Position numbers and translations under genes: made by a program. From the NCBI RefSeq assembly GCF_016278775.1, contig NZ_JADQBF010000013.1:1-64000 (forward strand): a stretch of DNA of 64,000 nucleotides, written 5' to 3'. The stretch is from Demequina sp. GTDB taxonomy: Bacteria; Actinomycetota; Actinomycetes; Actinomycetales; Demequinaceae. Below the pieces are notes generated by a model. That model worked only from the letters and a program-made list of their open reading frames with translations. It was not told the origin of the DNA and ran no database searches. Below, in pieces: positions 25,543 through 32,312 of the stretch. How positions within the stretch are numbered: the first letter of the stretch is position 1; each line of letters opens with the position of its first letter.

Positions 25543-26780
25543 CGGACGCCGCGATCGACCTGGTGGAAAGGGCGCTCGCCGACCTCAAGCTGGGAAAGCC
25601 AGTGCTCGTCTGCGACTCGCATGATCGTGAGGACGAGGCGGACTTCATCATGTCGGCGCAGCGCGTGACAGCCGAGTGGGTTGCCTGGGGGATCAGGCAC
25701 TCGAGCGGGTACCTGTGCGCTCCCATGCCGAGTTCCAAGGCAGACGATCTCAACCTGCCGTTGATGGTTCCCAACAGCCAAGACCCCCGTCGTACGGCCT
25801 ACACCGTTTCTGTTGACGCCGCGTCGGGCGTCAGTACTGGTATCTCTGCCGTCGACAGGCACCACACTCTGCAGGTGTTGGCCAGCGCGAACGCCAGCCC
25901 GGAAGACTTCATTCGCCCCGGGCATGTCTTGCCCCTACGCGCCGTGGCAGGCGGAGTCCTGCATCGCCCCGGGCACACAGAGGCTGCCGTGGACCTCTGC
26001 CGTCTCGCCGGTCTCGAGCCCGTCGCGGCGATCGCGGAACTTGTCAACGACGACGGCACGATGATGCGTCAGGGAGATGCTTCCGCCCTCGCCTCCAAAG
26101 AGGGGCTCACCCTCATGACCATCGCCGACCTCATCCACTATCGGCGTACCAAGAAGGACCTCCCCCTCACGATCGAGCCGCAACCGCATCGCGTGCTCTT
26201 CGAAGGCGAGGCCCGGCTCCCCACCGCTCACGGCGAGTTCACTGTGAAGGCCTACCGTGATGCCCGCACGGGTCACGAGCACGTGGCGCTGTACAAAGAG
26301 CCGACCGGCGCGGAGCTGCCCATTGTGCGTGTTCACTCCGAATGTCTGACGGGCGACGCCTTCTCCTCGCACCGCTGCGATTGTGGACCTCAACTCGATG
26401 CTGCACTTGACCGCGTGGGTGCGGAGGGCGGCGCTGTGGTGTACCTCACCGGCCACGAGGGCCGGGGCATCGGCATCGTCTCCAAGATCCAGGCCTATGC
26501 GCTTCAAGACGCGGGCCGGGACACGGTCGACGCGAATGTCGAACTGGGCCTGCCCGTCGACCGGCGCGAGTACGGGGCGGCGGCAGCCATCCTCACGGAC
26601 CTGGGGCTGCATCAGGTGCGGCTGCTGACGAACAATCCCGCGAAGGTCGAGGGCCTGCGGGCCTCCGGCATCGACGTCGCCGAGCGCGTACCTCACCAGG
26701 TGGGCGAGCACCCGGAGAACGAGAAGTACCGGCGCACTAAGGTGGAGCGCATGGGACACCTGACAGGAGAGACCGCGTGA
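25539..26780 (+). CDS. ribBA: Bifunctional DHBP synthase / GTP cyclohydrolase II
   Basis: RibBA supplies both riboflavin precursors: dihydroxybutanone phosphate from ribulose 5-phosphate and the pyrimidine from GTP. The 413-residue protein has the RibB domain first (DREDEADFIMSA, RPGHVLPLRA, GHTEAAVDL) and the RibA domain from about residue 210 (HSECLTGDAFSSHRCDCG with the zinc cysteines, GHEGRGIGI). GTG 25539 overlaps ribE by 4 nt and the stop overlaps ribH by 4 nt. Confidence 0.97.
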   Translation: MTDAAIDLVERALADLKLGKPVLVCDSHDREDEADFIMSAQRVTAEWVAWGIRHSSGYLCAPMPSSKADDLNLPLMVPNSQDPRRTAYTVSVDAASGVSTGISAVDRHHTLQVLASANASPEDFIRPGHVLPLRAVAGGVLHRPGHTEAAVDLCRLAGLEPVAAIAELVNDDGTMMRQGDASALASKEGLTLMTIADLIHYRRTKKDLPLTIEPQPHRVLFEGEARLPTAHGEFTVKAYRDARTGHEHVALYKEPTGAELPIVRVHSECLTGDAFSSHRCDCGPQLDAALDRVGAEGGAVVYLTGHEGRGIGIVSKIQAYALQDAGRDTVDANVELGLPVDRREYGAAAAILTDLGLHQVRLLTNNPAKVEGLRASGIDVAERVPHQVGEHPENEKYRRTKVERMGHLTGETA

Positions 26781-27247
26781 GCGGTCACGGTGCACCGATC
26801 ATCGACGTGGACGGAGCCGGCAAGACCGTCGACATCGTGGCGTCTTTGTGGCACACCGAGGTCATGGACGGCCTCGTCGGGGGCGCACTTCGCGCTGTCG
26901 AGGCCGCGGGAGCAACGGCGCGCGTCGTGCGAGTTCCCGGCGCCTTTGAGCTGCCTGTCGTTGCCGAGAAGCTGGCGCGCTCCGGCTCCGACGTGATTGT
27001 CTGTCTTGGCGTGGTCGTGCGTGGCGACACTCCGCACTTTGACTACGTGTGCGACGCGGTGACCAGGGGTCTGACGGATGTGGCGCGCACTCACGCAGTC
27101 GCCGTCGGGTTCGGTGTGTTGACCACGGACGACGACGCACAGGCGCTTGCCCGCGCAGGCCTGGAGGGCTCTCGCGAGGACAAGGGAGGCGAGGCGGTCG
27201 AGGCCGCGCTTGCGACCGCGGCGGTCCTGGCTTCGATTGAGGGGTAG
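26777..27247 (+). CDS. ribH: 6,7-dimethyl-8-ribityllumazine synthase
   Basis: RibH condenses the two branch products into lumazine, the RibE substrate. The 156-residue protein has VRVPGAFELPVVAEKLA, CLGVVVRGDTPHFDYV and the late GVLTTDDDAQALARAG segments of the family (the usual last motif is GVLTTENxEQA). It ends the tightly overlapping rib set. A short GC inverted repeat follows the stop but lacks a T tract. Confidence 0.96.
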   Translation: MSGHGAPIIDVDGAGKTVDIVASLWHTEVMDGLVGGALRAVEAAGATARVVRVPGAFELPVVAEKLARSGSDVIVCLGVVVRGDTPHFDYVCDAVTRGLTDVARTHAVAVGFGVLTTDDDAQALARAGLEGSREDKGGEAVEAALATAAVLASIEG

Positions 27248-27311
27248 CGGGAACCCGCCATGTGAGCGGAGTCCTCGCCGTGTTCAGCAGCGTGCGTCGC
27301 GCCAGTCCTAC

Positions 27312-27317
27312 TAGGCT
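27312..27317 (+). promoter_or_regulatory. -10 hexamer positioned for leaderless hisE
   Basis: TAGGCT lies exactly 6 nt before GTG 27324, with no ribosome site between. It would separate the his pair from the rib genes. Confidence 0.5.
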
Positions 27318-27323
27318 TGCCGC

Positions 27324-27587
27324 GTGACTTCCTTCAACGAACTCTTCGACACCCTTTCAGCACGTGCGATCCAACGCCCAGACGGCTCAGGGACCGTCGC
27401 CCTGCTCGACAAGGGAGTGCACGCCATCGGAAAGAAGCTGGTTGAGGAGGCGGCGGAATCCTGGATGGCCGCCGAGTTCCAGTCCGATGCCGAGACGGCA
27501 GAGGAAATCTCGCAGTTGCTGTATCACGCACAAGTCATGATGATCGCCAAGGGTCTGACCCTTGCCGACATTGAGAAGTATCTGTAG
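27324..27587 (+). CDS. hisE: Phosphoribosyl-ATP pyrophosphatase
   Basis: HisE removes pyrophosphate from phosphoribosyl-ATP, the second histidine step. The 87-residue all-alpha protein has the conserved [15 protein letters not shown] metal-binding helix and [15 protein letters not shown]. It stands alone and is not fused to HisI, as is normal in actinobacteria. hisG follows after 9 nt; the first two pathway enzymes are thus paired apart from the rest of the his genes. Confidence 0.95.
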   Translation: MTSFNELFDTLSARAIQRPDGSGTVALLDKGVHAIGKKLVEEAAESWMAAEFQSDAETAEEISQLLYHAQVMMIAKGLTLADIEKYL

Positions 27588-27596
27588 GGGGCGGCC

Positions 27597-28439
27597 ATGC
27601 TACGTATCGCGGTTCCCAACAAGGGCTCCTTGTCAGAACCGGCAGTGTCGCTCCTGGTCGAGGCCGGCTACAAGCAGCGGCGTGACCCTCGTGAGCTGGT
27701 GCTGACCGACGCGCGCAACGACGTCGAATTCTTCTTCCTCAGGCCAAGGGACGTGGCCGTGTACGTCGGTTCTGGCACGGTCGAGGCTGGAATCACCGGC
27801 AGGGACCTGCTCCTGGACTCAGGTGCGGCGGCCACCGAGATCCTTGAGTTGGGCTTCGGCGCGTCCACCTTCCGCTATGCCGCGCCCTCCGGTGAGATCA
27901 CGAACATCTCGCAACTGGCGGGCAAGCGTGTCGCCACGTCATACGAGCACTTGGTCGATACCCACTTGCGGTCCTTTGGCGTCGAGGCGGACGTGGTACG
28001 CCTCGACGGAGCGGTCGAATCGTCAGTGCGCTTGGGAGTGGCCGATGCCGTTGCTGACGTGGTGTCGACAGGCACCACGCTCAAGGCCGCAGGGCTTGAG
28101 GTCTTTGGCGAGCCGCTGCTGAAGTCAGAGGCGATCCTGGTGCGCGCCAACTCGGTCCCTGACGCCGACGTCGCGGTCTTGGCCGCGCGACTGCGGGGCG
28201 TCCTCATGGCACGCCAGTACGTCTTGATGGACTACGACGTGCCTGCCGACAAGCTCGAAGAGGCCGTGAAGATCACACCCGGCTTCGAGGCTCCCACCGT
28301 CACGCCGTTGCACGGTTCCGATTGGCTGGCGGTGCGCGTCATGGTGCCCCGCACGGAGATGAACCACGTGATGGACGCCCTCTACGCCGCGGGCGCGAGG
28401 GCGATTCTCACCACGGAACTGTTGGCGGTCAGGGTGTAG
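27597..28439 (+). CDS. hisG: ATP phosphoribosyltransferase (long form)
   Basis: HisG joins ATP and PRPP in the first, feedback-regulated histidine step. The 280-residue protein begins MLRIAVPNKGSLSEPA, has VGSGTVEAGITGRDLL, the PRPP loop near DVVSTGTTLKAAGLE, and a C-terminal regulatory domain ending near ILTTELLAVRV, so it is the long, HisZ-independent form. A TAGGGGG stretch precedes the ATG. The pafB ATG follows its TAG with no gap. Confidence 0.96.
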   Translation: MLRIAVPNKGSLSEPAVSLLVEAGYKQRRDPRELVLTDARNDVEFFFLRPRDVAVYVGSGTVEAGITGRDLLLDSGAAATEILELGFGASTFRYAAPSGEITNISQLAGKRVATSYEHLVDTHLRSFGVEADVVRLDGAVESSVRLGVADAVADVVSTGTTLKAAGLEVFGEPLLKSEAILVRANSVPDADVAVLAARLRGVLMARQYVLMDYDVPADKLEEAVKITPGFEAPTVTPLHGSDWLAVRVMVPRTEMNHVMDALYAAGARAILTTELLAVRV

Positions 28440-29450
28440 ATGGCGATCGATCCGGCCGAGCGGCTGCTCAACCTGATCATCGCCCTGACACACGCCAGGG
28501 TGCGTATGACGCGCGCCCAGATTCGCGCGACCGTGGTGGGCTACGAGGCCTCAGACGCTCACCTCGCACCGGACGAGGCGCGACGCCGCGAGGCGGCCTT
28601 CGAGCGGATGTTCGAGCGCGACAAGGACGAGCTCAGGCGCATGGGCATCCCCTTGCGCACCGTTGTCGATCCCACCCACGGCGACGAGATTGGGTACAAG
28701 ATCGACGCGTCAGACGCGGCAATGCCGGGGATCGACTTCACCTCGGCGGAGGCCGCCGCCCTCGCCCTCGCTGCCGAGTACTGGCAAGGCGCGACGCTGG
28801 GACCAGATGCAAACCAGGGCCTCACCAAGATCGCGTCGGCGACCTCGGCCGCGCCGCGCACGCCTCTTACGCTCGGGGCGCGCGCGTCGTCAACGTCAGA
28901 CGCCACCGCCACCATCGTGGAGGCCCGCGCCCGGCGCCTTGCCGTCACCTTTGACTACACGTCAGCGAGCGCTGGGCTCAGCACCAGGACAGTGGAGCCT
29001 TGGCAGATCATCCTGCGTGCAGGGGCGGAGTATCTGTATGCGTACGACCGCGACAGAGCGCAGCCGCGCACCTTTCGCCTGGGCCGCATTCACGGCAAGG
29101 TCACCACGGTGGGCAAGGAGGGGGACTACACGATCCCTCAGCCGCTACCCGAGCCGTCGTGGGGTGACACCGGTACAGCCCAGACCGCCGTCGTCGGGCT
29201 GCGCCCCGAGGCCGGCCACACCATCAGGCGCAGGGGCAACGTCGTGGGAACGGAGGGCGACTGGGACCTCGTCGAGGTGCAATACCGACACGCAGACGCC
29301 ATCAAGGACGAGGTGCTCGCGCTGGCCGGTCGGGCGCGCGTCGTGGAGCCTCGACCTCTTGCACAGTCCGTCTCTCAGGAGGCCGAGGCGGCGCTTCGCG
29401 TCGCGGAACTGTCCAGTACCGAGACGGGCGGGGGAGGGGATCGTGGCTGA
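28440..29450 (+). CDS. pafB: WYL-domain transcriptional activator PafB
   Basis: PafB and PafC together form PafBC, an activator of the RecA/LexA-independent DNA-damage response in mycobacteria. The 336-residue protein has an N-terminal winged helix (ERLLNLIIALTHARVRMTRA), a middle region with DKDELRRMGIPLRT, and a C-terminal WYL domain from about residue 160 (LAVTFDYTSA, then PWQIILRAGAEYLYAYDR). It starts immediately after the hisG stop, with a weak AGGG ribosome site. Proteasome and pup-ligase genes, the usual neighbours in mycobacteria, are not present here. Confidence 0.9.
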   Translation: MAIDPAERLLNLIIALTHARVRMTRAQIRATVVGYEASDAHLAPDEARRREAAFERMFERDKDELRRMGIPLRTVVDPTHGDEIGYKIDASDAAMPGIDFTSAEAAALALAAEYWQGATLGPDANQGLTKIASATSAAPRTPLTLGARASSTSDATATIVEARARRLAVTFDYTSASAGLSTRTVEPWQIILRAGAEYLYAYDRDRAQPRTFRLGRIHGKVTTVGKEGDYTIPQPLPEPSWGDTGTAQTAVVGLRPEAGHTIRRRGNVVGTEGDWDLVEVQYRHADAIKDEVLALAGRARVVEPRPLAQSVSQEAEAALRVAELSSTETGGGGDRG

Positions 29451-30360
29451 ACGCACTGCGCCCCGCGTGACGCGACTGCTCGGCATCGTGACGTATCTCG
29501 AGCGCCAAGGCGAGGCGACCGTAGAAGAACTGGCCGAGCACTTCGGTGTGACGCCCACCCAAGTGCGCCGCGACATCGAACTTCTCTGGGTCTCCGGGGT
29601 GCCCGGTCACGCGCCTCAAGACCTCATCGACTTTGACGGCTGGGCGTTCGACGAGGGCGTGATCAGGCTGACCAATTCCCAGGGCGTCGGTCAGGTGCGG
29701 CTGTCGCCCCGTGAGGGAGTCGCGCTCATTGGCGCACTGTCGGCAGTAGTGGCAGGGGGCGTGGCTCCAGAGGCTGCTCACACGGCGCTGTCCAAGCTCG
29801 TGGAGGCCGTGGGCGACAAGGACGCCGTGCGCTCGGTGACCACAGGGAGTGTTGACCCTGACGTTGCCTCCACGCTCCGCGACGCCATCGACGCGCACGT
29901 CGTGGTCGAACTGGGATACGCCGATGCCAACGACAACCGCACGTCTCGTGTGATCGAACCGCACCGGATCGTGGTCATCGACGGCACTCCGTACGTCGAG
30001 TGCTACTGCAGAAGAGCGGAGGACTACCGCACGTTGCGGGTGGACCGGATCATCTCCGCCGCGATAGGCACTGACCCTGTCAGCGCCCCAGCGAGCGAAA
30101 CATCCGGCTTCTCGCTCGTTCCTCACTTTGAGGCCGTGGTCGTTGCCGACGCGCACGCCCGCTGGCTGCTTGAGTCGTTCCCAGGGGTTGCAATTGAAGA
30201 GGCGGCCGGAGCCGTGACGGCTCGGTTTGGAGTGGCGGACGTGGCGGCGATCGCTGGCCGGTTGTTGACGATCGGCTCGGCGCTCACCTCCGTCGACCCG
30301 CAACCCCTGGCAAGCGAACTCGCGCGGCAAGCGAGGGCCGTGCTGGCGGCGCAGGGATAG
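29443..30360 (+). CDS. pafC: WYL-domain transcriptional activator PafC
   Basis: PafC is the partner of PafB. The 305-residue protein has an N-terminal DeoR-like winged helix (TRLLGIVTYLERQGEATVEE; GVTPTQVRRDIELLWVSGVPG) and a C-terminal WYL domain with the ligand strand VVELGYADANDNRTSRVIEP. GTG 29443 has a strong GGGGAGGGG upstream and overlaps pafB by 8 nt. Its TAG is the first half of a -10-like hexamer for tatA. Confidence 0.92.
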   Translation: MAERTAPRVTRLLGIVTYLERQGEATVEELAEHFGVTPTQVRRDIELLWVSGVPGHAPQDLIDFDGWAFDEGVIRLTNSQGVGQVRLSPREGVALIGALSAVVAGGVAPEAAHTALSKLVEAVGDKDAVRSVTTGSVDPDVASTLRDAIDAHVVVELGYADANDNRTSRVIEPHRIVVIDGTPYVECYCRRAEDYRTLRVDRIISAAIGTDPVSAPASETSGFSLVPHFEAVVVADAHARWLLESFPGVAIEEAAGAVTARFGVADVAAIAGRLLTIGSALTSVDPQPLASELARQARAVLAAQG

Positions 30361-30363
30361 ACT
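30358..30363 (+). promoter_or_regulatory. Predicted tatA -10 hexamer overlapping pafC stop
   Basis: TAGACT begins with the pafC TAG. Transcription would start near 30370, leaving about 26 nt with an AGAGG ribosome site before tatA. Confidence 0.35.
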
Positions 30364-30395
30364 GGTCCTCACCCGAGTCTGAAGAGGTACTTTTC

Positions 30396-30620
30396 ATGGG
30401 CGCATTGCGCGGATGGCACATCGTCGTCCTGTTGATTGTGGTGTTGTTGCTGTTTGGCGCGCCGCGGCTTCCTGAACTGGCACGCAGCATCGGCAAGTCG
30501 CTGCGCATCCTGAAGGACGAGACGAAGGCGTTGACGTCAGACGACGATCCCAAGGACGCCACAGCGGCGGACGGGGACGCGGACGAGCCCCCCGCCAAGG
30601 ATGAGTCGAACGACAAGTAG
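30396..30620 (+). CDS. tatA: Twin-arginine translocase subunit TatA
   Basis: TatA oligomers form the passage for folded proteins in the Tat system. The 74-residue protein has one N-terminal membrane helix (HIVVLLIVVLLLFGAPRLPE), the FGxxxLPEL hinge, an amphipathic helix (ARSIGKSLRILKDETKA) and an acidic tail. AGAGG lies about 9 nt before ATG. tatC overlaps its 3' end by 20 nt. Confidence 0.95.
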   Translation: MGALRGWHIVVLLIVVLLLFGAPRLPELARSIGKSLRILKDETKALTSDDDPKDATAADGDADEPPAKDESNDK

Positions 30621-31377
30621 GAGGGCGCGCCGCACCCCCGATGCGCGCATGCCCCTACGAGACCACTTGGTTGAGCTCCGCAACCGCATCATCTATTCGG
30701 TCATCGGCGTCGCCGTGGCGGCAATCGGCGGCTGGTTCCTCTTCGATCCCGCCTTCGAGGCGCTTCAGCGGCCACTCATCGAGGCCGCGTCCGACGCAGA
30801 CGCGATCGTCTCCGTCAACTTCGCCGGACTCGCAACGGCGCTCGACATGCACTTCAAGGTTGCCTTCTTTCTGGGGCTCATCCTGAGCTCTCCGTGGTGG
30901 CTGTACCAAGTGTGGGCGTATGTGGCGCCGGGGCTGACGGGCAAGGAGCGGCGCTACACCGTCGGCTTCCTTGCGGCCGCCGTGCCGCTGTTTCTTACCG
31001 GCGTCGTCGCCGCATGGTTCGTTTTCCCGCACGCCGTGACAATCCTCACCGACTTCCGCCCGGACGGCACTCAGCAACTGCTCGACGCCGAGCTCTATCT
31101 CACGTTCGCCATGCGCCTCCTCATCGCCTTTGGGCTCGCCTTCGTCTTTCCCGTCGTGATGGTGGCGCTCACATGGGTAGGTATCGTTCCGTGGAGGGTG
31201 TGGCTCAAGGGGTGGCGATGGGCAGTCCTCCTCATCTTCACGTTCGCCGCCGCGATGACGCCCACGCCGGACGCCATCACGATGATCGCTATGGCAATTC
31301 CGATGGTTGGCCTGTACTTTGGCGCCATCGGCATCGGCGCCCTCAGGGCTCGACAACGCGCAAAGGAGCGTGAGTGA
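30601..31377 (+). CDS. tatC: Twin-arginine translocase subunit TatC
   Basis: TatC recognises twin-arginine signal peptides. The 258-residue protein has the conserved MPLRDHLVELRNRIIYSVIG entry, six membrane segments and FVFPVVMVALTWVGIV. I used ATG 30601, inside tatA, because the only later in-frame ATG (30649) is 24 nt beyond the nearest AGGAGG; a start at 30649 would still leave a working MPLRDHL N-terminus. GTG of the lipid kinase gene overlaps its stop. Confidence 0.93.
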   Translation: MSRTTSRRARRTPDARMPLRDHLVELRNRIIYSVIGVAVAAIGGWFLFDPAFEALQRPLIEAASDADAIVSVNFAGLATALDMHFKVAFFLGLILSSPWWLYQVWAYVAPGLTGKERRYTVGFLAAAVPLFLTGVVAAWFVFPHAVTILTDFRPDGTQQLLDAELYLTFAMRLLIAFGLAFVFPVVMVALTWVGIVPWRVWLKGWRWAVLLIFTFAAAMTPTPDAITMIAMAIPMVGLYFGAIGIGALRARQRAKERE

Positions 31378-32303
31378 GCAAGGTAGGAGTCATCACGAAT
31401 CCGACCTCCGGATCCGGCAGGGGGCGGGCCTGGGGCCAAGAGACACTCGCGTTGCTCGCGGCCAAGGGCCATCAGGTCAACGATCTGTCGCGAGGGTCCT
31501 GGCCTGCGTCCTATGAGGCCGCCATGAGGGCCAGGCGACACCTTGACGCCCTCGTGGTGGTCGGCGGCGACGGCATGGTCCACCTGGGTCTCCAGGTCTG
31601 CGCCGAGAGGAAACTTCCCCTCGGCATCGTGGCGGCTGGCTCGGGCAACGACGCCGCGATCACCCTTGACCTGCCCATCCACCACATTCCTGAAGCGGTG
31701 GAGCGCATCGAGCGAGGTCTCCAAGGTGAGGTCGCCACGATCGACTTGGGAAAGCTCTCCGGCGGCCGTGTTGAACTGCCAGCCTCACCACGCTACTTCG
31801 TTGCAGTGCTGTCTGCTGGCATCGATGCGGCCATCGCGGGTTACGCACGCCGGATCACGTTCCCGCGTGGCCCGGCCAAGTACAAGCTGGCAACGTTGCG
31901 CGAACTGCCCCGCTACAGCCCTTACGGCGTGACGGTCACGGTGGACGGCACCACGTGGACTCAGCCGTGCACGCTCGTGGCGGTCGCAAACTCGCCCGTC
32001 TTTGGGGGAGGGCTGAAGATCTCGCCCATGTCATCAGTGACGGACGGCATGCTCGAGTTCGTGATCACCGAAGCCCTCAGCAGGCGGGACATCCTGCGCA
32101 TGTTCCCGCAGCTCTACGACGGATCGCACATTCACGATCCGCGCGTGCGCGTCATGCAGGCGCGCAAGGTCACCATCTCTCAAGCGGTCGATGGAGCGCC
32201 GATGCCGCCCGCCTTCGCCGACGGTGAACTGGTCGGCGGCGAGCCGCTCACGATCGAGGTGGCGCCCAAGGCGCTGCACGTCCTTGGAGCGCGTCCGCGT
32301 TAG
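31374..32303 (+). CDS. Diacylglycerol/lipid kinase family protein
   Basis: The 309-residue protein has the DAGK catalytic fold with GVITNPTSGSGRG (nucleotide loop), VVVGGDGMVHLGLQ (GGDG motif) and GIVAAGSGNDAA. The family phosphorylates diacylglycerol, sphingosine-like or other lipids; the true substrate is unknown. GTG 31374 overlaps tatC by 4 nt with AAAGGAG upstream. Its TAG 32301-32303 forms the start of the helicase -10 hexamer. Confidence 0.9.
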   Translation: MSKVGVITNPTSGSGRGRAWGQETLALLAAKGHQVNDLSRGSWPASYEAAMRARRHLDALVVVGGDGMVHLGLQVCAERKLPLGIVAAGSGNDAAITLDLPIHHIPEAVERIERGLQGEVATIDLGKLSGGRVELPASPRYFVAVLSAGIDAAIAGYARRITFPRGPAKYKLATLRELPRYSPYGVTVTVDGTTWTQPCTLVAVANSPVFGGGLKISPMSSVTDGMLEFVITEALSRRDILRMFPQLYDGSHIHDPRVRVMQARKVTISQAVDGAPMPPAFADGELVGGEPLTIEVAPKALHVLGARPR

Positions 32304-32306
32304 ATT
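32301..32306 (+). promoter_or_regulatory. -10 hexamer for leaderless helicase gene, overlapping a stop codon
   Basis: TAGATT starts with the TAG of the lipid-kinase gene and ends exactly 6 nt before GTG 32313. It joins the two arrangements seen in this window: stop codon inside the -10, and leaderless spacing. Confidence 0.5.
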
Positions 32307-32312
32307 GGCGAG

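Noticed and set aside
27248-27259. Intrinsic terminator after ribH
   Set aside because: GCGG/CCGC forms only a 4-bp stem with no T tract; too weak to call.
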